Part shown: positions 8,277 through 17,378 of the stretch, one piece after another
How positions within the stretch are numbered: position 1 is the first letter of the stretch
How the letters are laid out: every line of letters starts with the position of its first letter
NCBI GenBank assembly: GCA_018223385.1
Contig: JAGTTR010000008.1
Coordinates: forward strand, 62,001-126,000
Reading direction: 5' to 3'
DNA: 64,000 nt
Origin: Oscillospiraceae bacterium Marseille-Q3528
GTDB taxonomy: Bacteria; Bacillota; Clostridia; Lachnospirales; Lachnospiraceae
Made by a program: the position numbers and the translations under genes
Notes under the pieces: model-generated
The model's input: only the letters and a program-made list of their open reading frames with translations
Databases searched by the model: none
What the model was told of the DNA's origin: nothing

Positions 8277-9086
8277 ATGAAAGAACGTTTGGATGTATTG
8301 CTGGTCAAAAAAGGACTGGCAGAATCAAGAGAGAAGGCCAAGGCCATCATCATGTCCGGCAACGTGTTTGTGAAAGGCATGCGGGAGGACAAGGCGGGCT
8401 CCATGTTTGACGAGGCGGCGGACATTGAGGTGCGCGGCCATGTGCTCAAATATGTAAGCCGGGGCGGTCTGAAGCTGGAAAAAGCCATGGACAATTTCGA
8501 TGTGGTGCTGGAAGGAAAGGTGTGCATGGATGTGGGTTCCTCCACCGGCGGTTTCACCGACTGCATGCTGCAAAACGGCGCGGTGAAGGTGTATTCCGTG
8601 GATGTGGGACATGGCCAGCTGGCCTGGAAGCTCCGGCAGGATCCCCGGGTGGTGTGCATGGAGAAGACGAACATCCGCTACGTGGTACCGGAGGACATCC
8701 AGGAGCCACCGGCCTTTGTCTCCATTGATGTGTCCTTTATCTCGCTGACCAAGGTGCTGCCGCCGGTGAAGCAGCTTATGACGCCTGACGGACAGATTGT
8801 GTGCCTCATTAAGCCCCAGTTTGAGGCTGGCAGGGAAAAAGTAGGGAAAAAAGGCGTGGTGCGGGATCGCGCCGTCCATGAAGAGGTCATTGATAAAATT
8901 GCAGATTTTGCGGGCGGGATCGGATTTGAACTGCTGAATCTCGAATTTTCTCCGGTAAAAGGGCCGGAGGGAAATATCGAATACCTGCTTCATCTGCAAA
9001 ATCACGGGGACGATACGCCAAGACCCGAGCGGCCCTTTGTGGTGTCAGATGTGGTGACCCGCGCCCATGATGCGCTGGATAAATAA
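8277..9086 (+). CDS. tlyA: TlyA-family RNA methyltransferase with S4 domain
   Basis: 269 residues. The N-terminal S4 RNA-binding domain (RLDVLLVKKGLAESREKAKAI) is followed by a Rossmann-type FtsJ-like methyltransferase domain with the SAM-binding DVGSSTGGFTDCMLQ motif and LIKPQFEAGREKVGKKGVV. Family members 2'-O-methylate cytidines in rRNA; the old name 'hemolysin A' is historical. Conserved between dxs and nadK in clostridia, which is the position here; it starts 5 bases after the dxs stop. Confidence 0.92.
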   Translation: MKERLDVLLVKKGLAESREKAKAIIMSGNVFVKGMREDKAGSMFDEAADIEVRGHVLKYVSRGGLKLEKAMDNFDVVLEGKVCMDVGSSTGGFTDCMLQNGAVKVYSVDVGHGQLAWKLRQDPRVVCMEKTNIRYVVPEDIQEPPAFVSIDVSFISLTKVLPPVKQLMTPDGQIVCLIKPQFEAGREKVGKKGVVRDRAVHEEVIDKIADFAGGIGFELLNLEFSPVKGPEGNIEYLLHLQNHGDDTPRPERPFVVSDVVTRAHDALDK

Positions 9087-9112
9087 CGGCTTCTTCGGAA
9101 AAGGGAAAATTT

Positions 9113-9970
9113 ATGGAACATTTTTATATCATAGCGAACAGTGAAAAGCCGGAGAGTGTGACGCTGCGGGATAAAATTGTCGGATATTTGAATCGCCGCG
9201 GCAAAACGTGTTCATATCAGGAAAATGCGCAGCCTTCGGAAAATCATGCATACTCGTTTACAGACCCGGCCAGGGTGCCGGAGGACATTGATGCGGTGCT
9301 TGTGCTGGGCGGTGACGGGACGGTGATCCAGGCGGCCCGGGATCTGGCCAGGCGGGACGTGCCGTTTCTTGGCATCAATGTGGGAACGCTGGGGTACCTC
9401 ACAGAGGTGGAGGCATCCGAGTACGGACAGGCGCTGGACACCCTCATCCGGGGAGAATATTATCTGGAAAAACGGATGATGCTGTGCGGCGAGGTTTTCA
9501 CAGAGGAAGGGAAAACCTACGCAGGAAAGGCGCTGAACGACATTGTCATCAGCAGACAGGGCGTTCTGCGTGTGGTGAATTTTCAGATTTTTGTCAATGG
9601 GCGGTACTTGAATTCCTACAATGCAGATGGTATGATTATTTCAACACCGACGGGATCGACAGGGTATAATCTGTCCGCCGGAGGCCCGATCGTGGAGCCG
9701 GGGGCGGAGATGCTGCTCATCACGCCCATCTGTCCCCATACCCTCAACGCCAGAAGCATCGTGCTTTCCGGCCATGACCAGGTGGAGATCGTCATCGGCC
9801 CGGGGCGGAAGATGGAGAAGGACAGAGCCGTGGCTACCTTTGACGGAGATACGGAGATCGGTCTCGTCAGCGGGGAACGGGTGAAGATCCGCCGCTCCAT
9901 CCACGCCACAAAGCTGATCAAGCTCAATGACCAGAGCTTCCTGGAGGTGCTCAGCAGAAAGCTGATGTAA
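9113..9970 (+). CDS. nadK: NAD kinase
   Basis: 285 residues from ATG 9113. Phosphorylates NAD to NADP using ATP or polyphosphate. The GGDGT motif (VLVLGGDGTVIQAAR), the NVGTLGYL stretch, and PTGSTGYNLSAGGPIV with HTLNARSIV are all present. Cytosolic. Sits between tlyA and argR in a run of closely spaced genes, which is the common Firmicutes arrangement. Confidence 0.95.
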   Translation: MEHFYIIANSEKPESVTLRDKIVGYLNRRGKTCSYQENAQPSENHAYSFTDPARVPEDIDAVLVLGGDGTVIQAARDLARRDVPFLGINVGTLGYLTEVEASEYGQALDTLIRGEYYLEKRMMLCGEVFTEEGKTYAGKALNDIVISRQGVLRVVNFQIFVNGRYLNSYNADGMIISTPTGSTGYNLSAGGPIVEPGAEMLLITPICPHTLNARSIVLSGHDQVEIVIGPGRKMEKDRAVATFDGDTEIGLVSGERVKIRRSIHATKLIKLNDQSFLEVLSRKLM

Positions 9971-10033
9971 GGAAGCATATATAGAGAGAAAATGGTTAAA
10001 AGGAATAAAACAGACAATGGGAGGATACCACAG

Positions 10034-10483
10034 TTGAAGACAGCCAGACATGCCAAGATTATTGAAATCATCAATAAATACAACATAGAGACGCAGGAAG
10101 AACTGGCAGACAAGCTGAATGAGGCCGGTTTTCAGGTAACGCAGGCCACCGTTTCCAGAGATATCCGGGAGCTGAAGCTGATGAAGATATCAGAGAATGG
10201 AGAGCGCCAGCGTTATGTGGTGTTCCAGAACAAAGAGGGATGGAAGAGCGAGAAATACATCCGCGTGCTGCGGGATGGCTTCGTGTCCATGGACATGGCC
10301 CAGAACATCCTCGTCATCAAGACCGCGTCCGGCATGGCGATGGCCGTGGCGCTGGCGCTGGATGAGTTGCACTGGAATGAGATCGTGGGCTGCGTGGCCG
10401 GGGACGACACTGTCATGTGCGCCATCCGTACCGTGGACGACACCCTCATCACCATGGATAAGATCAATAAGGTCCTGCAATAG
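10034..10483 (+). CDS. argR: Arginine repressor ArgR/AhrC
   Basis: 149 residues from TTG 10034. An upstream in-frame ATG (9992) gives a 14-residue extension without homology, whereas GGGAGGA (10019-10025) lies 8 bases before the TTG and the resulting length is the family norm. N-terminal winged HTH (KTARHAKIIEIINKYNI, TQATVSRDIRELKLMK); C-terminal oligomerisation and arginine-binding domain with GCVAGDDTVM. Represses arginine synthesis and activates catabolism when arginine is bound. A fragment of the MITE-like repeat begins one base after its stop. Confidence 0.93.
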   Translation: MKTARHAKIIEIINKYNIETQEELADKLNEAGFQVTQATVSRDIRELKLMKISENGERQRYVVFQNKEGWKSEKYIRVLRDGFVSMDMAQNILVIKTASGMAMAVALALDELHWNEIVGCVAGDDTVMCAIRTVDDTLITMDKINKVLQ

Positions 10484-10507
10484 TTTGCGAATGGCGCGGC
10501 GGAACTG
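10484..10507 (+). repeat. MITE-like repeat end fragment
   Basis: TTTGCGAATGGCGCGG through GAACTG matches the right terminus of copy A and lies immediately after the argR stop codon. Confidence 0.5.
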
Positions 10508-10535
10508 TTGGAATAATTAAAATTAGGAGAGATAC

Positions 10536-12245
10536 GTGTTAGTAAGCTTAATGGTAAAGAACCTGGCACTGATCGAGTCGGCAGAGGTCACCTTCGGCAA
10601 AGGCCTGAACATTTTATCCGGTGAGACCGGTGCGGGTAAATCAATTCTGATGGGATCTGTGAATATGGCACTGGGCGGCAAGGTGTCCAGAGATGTGATT
10701 CGCACAGGGGCGGACTATGCCTATGCGGAGCTGACCTTCACGGCGGAGCCCGGCGTGCAGAAAGCCCTGGCGGATCTGGACATTTATCCGGAGGACGGTG
10801 TCTATGTGTTTTCCAGAAAACTCATGGGCACGAGGAGTATCTGCCGCATCAACGGGGAGTCCTGTTCGGCGGCTGTGATGAAGCAGGCCGGGGAATATCT
10901 GCTGGACATTCACGGGCAGAATGAGAACCAGACGCTGATGAAAGCCCAGAGGCAGCTGGAACTGGTGGATGCTTACGCGGGAGATGCGGCGGCCGCAGCC
11001 CTTGCCAAAGTACAGAAGTGCTACGTCGAGTACCAGTCTCTCCGCAAAGAATGGGAAGAAGAGACCATGGACGCAGCGCAGCTGGCCAGAGAGGTCTCTT
11101 TTGCACAGTTTGAGGTACAGGAGATCCAGGATGCGGCCCTTCGCCCAGGGGAGGATGAGGAGCTGGAGGAGCAGTACCGGAAGCTGACCCATGCGAAAAG
11201 CATCGCGGAGGCACTGGAGACAGCTTATGCCCAGACCGGTTACGATTCCGGCAGCGGTGCCGGGGAAGCCGTCGGCAGGGCAGTCCGGGCACTTTCCGGC
11301 GTGATCGCTTATGACAAAGGGCTGGAAGGCCTGCATGAGCAGCTCATGACCATTGATTCCCTGCTCAACGATTTTAACCGGGAATTACAGGATTATGCGG
11401 ATGCTGTCACCTTCGGCCAGGAGGACTTCTACACGGTGGAGGAACGGCTGAACCTGATCAACCATTTAAAGGATAAATATGGAAGCACCATAGAGAAGAT
11501 TCAGGCCTATTGCCAGGAGAAGGAATCTTATCTGGAAAAGCTGGCATCCTATGAGACATACCGGCAGGAGCTGAAGGCAAAAACCGATGCTGCGGAGAAA
11601 AAGCTGGCAGAAGCTTCGAAGAAGTTAAGCGGCATCCGGCAGAAAGCGGCGGCTCAGTTTGCTACAGAGGTGCGCCATGCACTGGAGGATCTGAATTTTC
11701 CGGCACTCTGCTTTGAAATCCGCTTTGAGACGCTGGATCATTATACCGCAGGCGGCACCGATGGGGTGACCTTCTATATCTCCACCAACCCGGGGCAGCC
11801 GGCGCGGCCCTTGAAGGAAGTGGCTTCCGGCGGTGAGCTTTCCAGGATCATGCTGGCGGTGAAAGCAGTGCTGGCAGACAGGGATGCCATCGGGACACAG
11901 ATCTTTGACGAGATCGATGCGGGCATCAGCGGCCGGACGGCCCAGAAGGTGTCCGAGAAATTAAGCGTCATTGCCGGTCGGCGGCAGGTCATCTGCATTA
12001 CCCATCTGCCCCAGATCGCAGCCATGGCAGATGCCCATTTCCTCATTGAAAAACAGGTGGAAGCAGGCAGTACCCATACCGTGATCCGTGGGTTGGATCA
12101 CGAGGAAGAGACGGTGGAGCTGGCCCGGATGCTGGGCGGCGTGCGCATCACCGATGCCGTGCTGCAAAATGCGCGTGAAATGAAAGAATTGGCAGATCGT
12201 ACAAAAAATAACGGGTGTGAAAATCAGACGGAACTCTCATACTAA
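10536..12245 (+). CDS. recN: DNA repair protein RecN
   Basis: 569 residues from GTG 10536, with AGGAGA 5 bases upstream. SMC-like ATPase acting early in double-strand break repair. N-terminal Walker A GETGAGKS near residue 30, long central coiled coil, and a C-terminal ABC signature SGGELSRIMLAVK followed by Walker B QIFDEIDAGISG and ITHLPQIAAMAD. Full length. Lies between argR and spoIVB as in many Clostridia and Bacilli. No SOS box was seen in the short upstream gap. Confidence 0.96.
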   Translation: MLVSLMVKNLALIESAEVTFGKGLNILSGETGAGKSILMGSVNMALGGKVSRDVIRTGADYAYAELTFTAEPGVQKALADLDIYPEDGVYVFSRKLMGTRSICRINGESCSAAVMKQAGEYLLDIHGQNENQTLMKAQRQLELVDAYAGDAAAAALAKVQKCYVEYQSLRKEWEEETMDAAQLAREVSFAQFEVQEIQDAALRPGEDEELEEQYRKLTHAKSIAEALETAYAQTGYDSGSGAGEAVGRAVRALSGVIAYDKGLEGLHEQLMTIDSLLNDFNRELQDYADAVTFGQEDFYTVEERLNLINHLKDKYGSTIEKIQAYCQEKESYLEKLASYETYRQELKAKTDAAEKKLAEASKKLSGIRQKAAAQFATEVRHALEDLNFPALCFEIRFETLDHYTAGGTDGVTFYISTNPGQPARPLKEVASGGELSRIMLAVKAVLADRDAIGTQIFDEIDAGISGRTAQKVSEKLSVIAGRRQVICITHLPQIAAMADAHFLIEKQVEAGSTHTVIRGLDHEEETVELARMLGGVRITDAVLQNAREMKELADRTKNNGCENQTELSY

Positions 12246-12252
12246 TCAGGAG

Positions 12253-12310
12253 AAGTCCGGGAGCTGCTGCGGAGCAGGAAAAGCTTCGCTGTGGTTCCCG
12301 GACTTTTTTT
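12253..12310 (+). terminator. Rho-independent terminator after recN
   Basis: AAGTCCGGGA (12253) pairs with TTCCCGGACTT (12295-12305), with the AGC-rich arm between and a run of T to 12310. Confidence 0.8.
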
Positions 12311-12442
12311 GCGCGAGCAACGAGCCAAAGTCCGGGCTTGCACGAGACCTTGGCGACTGCCGCGACAACCATGAGAAACTCGCAAAGCGTGTTTCTTATG
12401 GTTATGTGGTTATGGTTAAATTTTATGGGAGGTGCAGGTCTG

Positions 12443-13720
12443 GTGGAGAAACGGAAAAAAGTGTATCGAAGATTGCTGTGGGGACTGCTGGCGGGAGGCA
12501 TCATCGGCCTCTGCCTGTATGTTTTCTTCTTTTTTTATCGACGGATCCCGGACGAAATCCGCCTGAACGTGCAGGAGACGCAGCAGTTTGACTGGGGGCT
12601 GCCGGTGAGCGCCAGCTTCGGCGGCACCTCCGTGTATGAAAACAGTGAGGCACAGGGAAAAGAAATCCATGTCAATATGGCAAAGCCCTTCTCCCTCTGG
12701 GGAAAAGCGGAGGGCAATTTCGTCATGCGCTGCCGCCTGTTTGGCGTGATTCCGCTGAAAACGGTGGCGGTTTCCGTGCAGCCCCGGCAGTATGTGACAC
12801 CCGGGGGCATACCCATCGGCATTTATCTGCACACCAACGGTGTACTGGCCATCGGGACCAGCCCGGTGACGGCCTTTGACGGGGCGGATCTGGAGCCTGC
12901 CCGGAATATCATCCGGTCGGGGGATTACATCGAGGCGGTGAACGGACAGACCATCGGGGAAAAGGACGCCCTGGTGGAGGCCGTGGCAGCCTGCGGCGGG
13001 GAAAGCCTGGTGCTGGGCGTGCGAAGAGACGGGGAAGAGATGGAACTGAAGGTAACACCGGTGCTCTGTGCGGACGGTTCTTATCGGCTGGGCATCTGGG
13101 TGCGGGACAACACCCAGGGCATCGGCACCCTGACCTACGTGGATGCCAGCCATCATTTCGGTGCGCTGGGGCATGGCATCAACGATATCGACACCAGTAC
13201 CCTCATGGAAATCGACGGCGGCAGTGTGTATGAGGCAGAGATTCTGTCCATCGTAAAGGGAGAAAAAGGAACGCCGGGGGAGCTCATGGGCATGATCTCC
13301 TATGAGCGTTCCCGGAAACGGGGCATCATCGAGTGCAACACCACTGCCGGTATTTACGGCACAGCGGAAAAGACCCTGCTGGCCGCCTGTGAGAGCGAAC
13401 CTGTGGAAGTGGGGCTCAAACAGGATATCGAGATCGGCCCTGCTTCCATCCGCTGCTGCCTGGACGGTACCTACCGGGAATACGGCATCCAGATCACCGA
13501 GATCCGTCTGTCCGGAGACAGCGTCAACAAAGGCATCATCTTTCAGGTCACCGATGAAGCACTGCTGGACGCCACCGGCGGCGTGATTCAGGGCATGTCC
13601 GGGGCACCGGTGTTCCAGAATGGGCGGATTGTGGGAGCTGTCACCCATGTGTTCGTCAACGATCCGACGAAGGGATATGGAATCTTTATCGAAAATATGC
13701 TGGCACAGAAATTTTCGTAG
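12443..13720 (+). CDS. spoIVB: SpoIVB peptidase (sporulation checkpoint protease)
   Basis: 425 residues from GTG 12443, chosen because GGGAGGTG (12427-12434) lies 8 bases upstream; longer in-frame starts add a sequence with no family likeness. In sporulation, SpoIVB is made in the forespore under sigma-G, crosses the inner membrane and triggers pro-sigma-K processing. N-terminal membrane anchor (about residues 10-30), PDZ domain (around DYIEAVNGQTIGEKDAL), then the S55 peptidase domain with His244 (GALGHGI) and Ser386 (QGMSGAPV). Both are offset by the same 8 residues from B. subtilis H236 and S378. Confidence 0.93.
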   Translation: MEKRKKVYRRLLWGLLAGGIIGLCLYVFFFFYRRIPDEIRLNVQETQQFDWGLPVSASFGGTSVYENSEAQGKEIHVNMAKPFSLWGKAEGNFVMRCRLFGVIPLKTVAVSVQPRQYVTPGGIPIGIYLHTNGVLAIGTSPVTAFDGADLEPARNIIRSGDYIEAVNGQTIGEKDALVEAVAACGGESLVLGVRRDGEEMELKVTPVLCADGSYRLGIWVRDNTQGIGTLTYVDASHHFGALGHGINDIDTSTLMEIDGGSVYEAEILSIVKGEKGTPGELMGMISYERSRKRGIIECNTTAGIYGTAEKTLLAACESEPVEVGLKQDIEIGPASIRCCLDGTYREYGIQITEIRLSGDSVNKGIIFQVTDEALLDATGGVIQGMSGAPVFQNGRIVGAVTHVFVNDPTKGYGIFIENMLAQKFS

Positions 13721-13728
13721 CCATCCCC

Positions 13729-13746
13729 TGTCGAAAAATATATAAT
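13729..13746 (+). promoter_or_regulatory. Predicted 0A box and -10 before the hybrid kinase
   Basis: TGTCGAAAAA at 13729-13738 matches the core of the Spo0A recognition sequence, and TATAAT at 13741-13746 follows at once. No good -35 is seen at the normal distance, so Spo0A may control this promoter. Whether as activator or repressor cannot be read from sequence. Confidence 0.5.
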
Positions 13747-13780
13747 TGAAAAAGACGAAGGGGAATGAGAGGGATGAACC

Positions 13781-15844
13781 ATGCCGGATAAAAAGAAAAG
13801 TGCATTGACAGATATGGAAATGGAGATGACTGCGCTTCAGAACATTCATGAAGCGCTTGGTTCCGGTGCGTGGAAGCTGGAATATAATGCCGAAGGCGAG
13901 ATGGTTTCCTGCCGGTGGTCGGATACGATGCGGCACATGCTGGGATTTACTTCGACAGAGGATTTCCCAGATGAATTTTCCTCCTGGTCTGACCGGCTTC
14001 ATCCGGAGGACCGGGAATATACGATGGAGGAATACCGCAGCACCGTAGAGGACTACACCAGCCGGAAAACCTACGATGTGGAATACCGGGTGGCTGCCAA
14101 GGACGGTACATACCACTGGTTCCGGGCCGCAGGGCGGCTGTCACGAAGAGCGGACGGTTCTCCCATCGCCTTTGACGGCGTGTTTATCAATACCGATGAA
14201 AAGCATGAGACCGATGAAAAGCTGCACCGGGCGCTGCAGGAGGCGGAGAAGGCCAGAAATGAACTGCTGCTGGAGCATGAGGTAGTCTCTGCGGTCAGCC
14301 GGGTATACTTTTCCATTTACAGTATTGATCTTGTCAATGATTTTTACGAGGAAATATCCGGCAGAGAGCATGCGGTGCACCGTCTGACAGGCAGCGGAGC
14401 GGGAGCACAGGCAAAGCTGGATGAGCTCTGCAGAACGCTTGTGGCGACGGAGTACCAGAACGCGGTCAGCGGATTTTTTGACCTGTCTACGGTTTCGGCG
14501 CGGATGGGTGCATCCGATGTGATAGAGATTGAGTATCTGGCGGCGGACGGCAACTGGCATCAGGCCCGTTTTATCGAGAAAAAGCGGAATGTGGGCGGTC
14601 AGGTGACCCACATTCTTTATGTGACAAGAATCGTCAGCTGGCAGAAGCAGCAGGAGATGGAGCAGGAGCGCCTGCGGGTTGCTTACCAGGTGGCAGAGAG
14701 TGCCAACGCGGCGAAGACGACCTTCCTCCTGAATATGTCCCACGATATCCGCACGCCCATGAATGCCATTCTGGGCTATTCGAAGCTGATGCGTGACCGG
14801 CTGACAGATCCGCAGCTGCTGCATTATCAGGAGATGATCGAGCAGTCCGGCAATCTGCTTCTCTCTACCATCAATAACGTGCTGGATATGGCGCGGATCG
14901 AGAGCGGCAAGATGGAGCTGGATGAGGATTACAATAAGACCGGCAATATCGTCAGCGGCGTTTGCAGTGTGTTTGAGATGGAAGCCCGGAAAAAGAATCT
15001 GACCATCACCCATGATGTGCAGGTAGAACATCCGAATATCATCTGCGACCGCACGAAAATGCAGGAAATTCTGACCAACATCATCAGCAATGCGGTGAAA
15101 TATACACCGCCGAACGGCAGGATCACGATCATAACGAGAGAACTGCCCTGCGAGCGGGAGGGGTATATCCGGGTCGCCACATCTGTGGAGGATACAGGGA
15201 TCGGTATGAGCAGGGACTTTCTGCCTCATCTGTTTGATTCATTTTCCAGAGAGCGGGACACCACCACGGCCAAAGTATCGGGCTCCGGTCTGGGAATGGC
15301 CATTGTGAAGAGCCTGGTGGATCTGATGGGCGGCACTCTGGAGGTGGAAAGCGAACTGGGGAAGGGAACCAGATTCACCGTGACGGTGCCCCATAAGATC
15401 GCAGATGCAGCATATTATGAGAAAAAACGGCTGTCTGCGATTTCCGCAGAGGCTGATTTTACGGGAAAACGTATTTTGCTGGCGGAGGACAATGAACTGA
15501 ATGCGGAGATTGCCACGCTCATTCTGGAAGAAATGGGATTTACGGTAGACTGCGTGGAGGATGGTATTTTCTGCGTGGACAGGCTGGAAAAGGCGCCTGC
15601 TGGAACCTATGACCTGATCCTGATGGATATCCAGATGCCGAACATGGACGGCTATAAGGCGACGCAGGTGATCCGACGGCTGCCGGACAGGGAAAAATCC
15701 GGGATTCCCATCATTGCCATGACTGCCAATGCCTTTGAGGAAGACCGGAAGAAGGCGCTGGAGATGGGCATGAACGATCATATTGCGAAGCCTATTGATG
15801 CGGCCCGGATCCGGGAAGTATTATCTTCCATATTAAAAGCATGA
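13781..15844 (+). CDS. Hybrid sensor histidine kinase / response regulator
   Basis: 687 residues, apparently soluble: no clear signal peptide or membrane helix. Order: PAS_3-type PAS domain (about 35-130, with RLHPEDREYTMEEY), a second poorly conserved sensor region (about 170-300), HisKA with phospho-acceptor His321 (NMSHDIRTPMNAILGY), HATPase (NIISNAVKYTPP, DTGIGM, GSGLGMAIVKSL), and a C-terminal receiver with Asp616 (LILMDIQMPNMDGY) and KP near the end. It occupies the gap between spoIVB and spo0A, which are usually adjacent, and has a predicted 0A box upstream. Phosphate may go from His321 to its own Asp616, to Spo0A, or through another carrier. Confidence 0.9.
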   Translation: MPDKKKSALTDMEMEMTALQNIHEALGSGAWKLEYNAEGEMVSCRWSDTMRHMLGFTSTEDFPDEFSSWSDRLHPEDREYTMEEYRSTVEDYTSRKTYDVEYRVAAKDGTYHWFRAAGRLSRRADGSPIAFDGVFINTDEKHETDEKLHRALQEAEKARNELLLEHEVVSAVSRVYFSIYSIDLVNDFYEEISGREHAVHRLTGSGAGAQAKLDELCRTLVATEYQNAVSGFFDLSTVSARMGASDVIEIEYLAADGNWHQARFIEKKRNVGGQVTHILYVTRIVSWQKQQEMEQERLRVAYQVAESANAAKTTFLLNMSHDIRTPMNAILGYSKLMRDRLTDPQLLHYQEMIEQSGNLLLSTINNVLDMARIESGKMELDEDYNKTGNIVSGVCSVFEMEARKKNLTITHDVQVEHPNIICDRTKMQEILTNIISNAVKYTPPNGRITIITRELPCEREGYIRVATSVEDTGIGMSRDFLPHLFDSFSRERDTTTAKVSGSGLGMAIVKSLVDLMGGTLEVESELGKGTRFTVTVPHKIADAAYYEKKRLSAISAEADFTGKRILLAEDNELNAEIATLILEEMGFTVDCVEDGIFCVDRLEKAPAGTYDLILMDIQMPNMDGYKATQVIRRLPDREKSGIPIIAMTANAFEEDRKKALEMGMNDHIAKPIDAARIREVLSSILKA

Positions 15845-15850
15845 TCCGAC

Positions 15851-15882
15851 AAGAAGAGTCTCAAACAGACTCTTCTTTTTTT
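15851..15882 (+). terminator. Rho-independent terminator after the hybrid kinase
   Basis: Perfect AAGAAGAGTCT / AGACTCTTCTT stem with a 5-base loop and a T-run. Confidence 0.85.
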
Positions 15883-16450
15883 ACGGCCAAACAGCATCTT
15901 TGAAAAAAATTTTTGGCATATAAAGGAAGGTGGATCAGGGATCTGTGACAGAGGATGCTGCAGGGAACGCCTGAATGGCGAAAAAATCACGGATTTTTCT
16001 GTATATTTTTGAGTGGATATTGGAAAAATATAAGTATTTTTTGGAAGAAGTACCTCTTTCTGGATGAGATTTTTTGAAAAAATGGGAGTGAAGTGGGAGG
16101 GCTTTGTACAGGATGGAAAAAATATTTTTGCTTCAGAAGCTATTTTTTCTCTTTTTTTACACAGAAAATATTTCCGTGAGGGAGAATTTTGAGACTAAAG
16201 TAAGGTATATTTGCAAATGCACTGCCTTGTTTGTTCGAAAAATTAAGAAAAGTTTCGATATTTTTTAAAAGAATGATGCAAGACAACACAATGGACGACA
16301 CAATTTTTCGGAAAATCCTTAATAATTTGCCGAGACCTGTCGAAATAAGTTGATAACTTCTGATTGCCGGGCTAATAAGGGATTATTATAATAAAAAATA
16401 ACCTTATTCAACGATAAAAAGAAAATGTAAACTTGAGGAGTGTGACAGGT
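15883..16450 (+). promoter_or_regulatory. AT-rich spo0A upstream region with a 0A box
   Basis: About 570 bases with no supportable gene and clearly more AT-rich than the flanks. It contains TGTCGAA at 16338-16344, a good Spo0A-box core, and several TTCGAAA or TTTCG sequences (16231-16260) that could be weaker sites. This fits autoregulation of spo0A. I could not fix a single convincing sigma-A or sigma-H promoter; AAGAATGATG near 16270 is only suggestive of a sigma-H -10. Confidence 0.5.
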
Positions 16451-17254
16451 ATGGATAAGATTCGTGTTGCAATAGCAGATGATAACAAGCTTATGGCTGA
16501 TGTACTGGAAGAGATCATTCAACAGGATCAGGATATGGAGATTGTCGGAAAAGCATCGGATGGAGAAGAGGCCTATCAGCTGATTCGTTCCAAGCATCCG
16601 GATGTCATGCTGCTGGATATTATCATGCCCAAACTGGATGGATTAAGTGTCATGGATAAGGTACACAATGACAGTGAACTGACGAAACGGCCGGCATTTA
16701 TCGTTGTCACTGCGATCGGTCAGGAGAAGGTAACGGAGAATGCATTTGCCATGGGTGCGGATTATTATATTATGAAGCCTTTTGACGGGGAGATGATCCG
16801 CAGAAGGATCAAACAGATGCGGCCGGGAATGACGGCGGCAGCCAGAGGAGCAGCGGAGCGTTCGCCGTCGAAAGAGGCAAGAGAGGGTTACATAAACCGC
16901 AATCTGGAGACAGATGTTACCAATATGATCCATGAGATCGGCGTTCCGGCGCATATCAAAGGGTATCAGTATCTGCGGGATGCGATCATCATGTCGGTGA
17001 AGGATATGGATATGCTGAACTCCATTACGAAGGTGCTGTATCCGACGATTGCCAAGGTGCATCAGACCACGCCCAGCCGGGTGGAACGGGCGATCCGGCA
17101 TGCCATCGAGGTGGCATGGAGCAGGGGAAAGATGGATACCATCGATGAACTGTTCGGCTACACGGTCAGCAATGGGAAAGGAAAGCCCACCAATTCAGAG
17201 TTTATCGCACTGATCGCAGACCGGATCCGCCTGGAGTATAAGACGCGGGCATAG
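16451..17254 (+). CDS. spo0A: Sporulation master regulator Spo0A
   Basis: 267 residues from ATG 16451, with GAGGAG 10 bases upstream; a TTG six codons earlier is less likely. The receiver domain has acidic residues Asp10-Asp11, phospho-acceptor Asp56 ([11 protein letters not shown]) and Lys near 108 (MKPFD). The effector domain (about 150-267) has the near-invariant [19 protein letters not shown] and [16 protein letters not shown] segments that bind 0A boxes. It controls entry into sporulation and, in gut clostridia, solvent or toxin metabolism. Monocistronic here. Confidence 0.97.
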   Translation: MDKIRVAIADDNKLMADVLEEIIQQDQDMEIVGKASDGEEAYQLIRSKHPDVMLLDIIMPKLDGLSVMDKVHNDSELTKRPAFIVVTAIGQEKVTENAFAMGADYYIMKPFDGEMIRRRIKQMRPGMTAAARGAAERSPSKEAREGYINRNLETDVTNMIHEIGVPAHIKGYQYLRDAIIMSVKDMDMLNSITKVLYPTIAKVHQTTPSRVERAIRHAIEVAWSRGKMDTIDELFGYTVSNGKGKPTNSEFIALIADRIRLEYKTRA

Positions 17255-17293
17255 GGAACCTTTTTGGCATTTGCAGAAATCATAAGCTGACTC

Positions 17294-17322
17294 TTTAAAA
17301 AGTAGCTTCTTTTTGGTATAAT
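17294..17322 (+). promoter_or_regulatory. Probable glgA promoter
   Basis: TTTAAA (17294-17299), 17-base spacer, TATAAT (17317-17322). The -35 is weak but the -10 is consensus. Confidence 0.45.
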
Positions 17323-17378
17323 GATTCTATAAGTACAGACAATTACGGGACATCATCATGAGCAGGGAGGAGTCAAGC

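Noticed and set aside
9992..10033. ArgR start at ATG 9992
   Set aside because: The added 14 residues have no family match and lack a ribosome site, while TTG 10034 follows GGGAGGA and gives the normal 149-residue length.
12416..14116. Long open frame (566 codons) on the minus strand across spoIVB and the kinase gene
   Set aside because: It is antisense to two well-identified genes and crosses their junction, has no ribosome site or recognisable motif, and is rich in His/Arg/Gly as expected for the shadow of GC-rich coding DNA.
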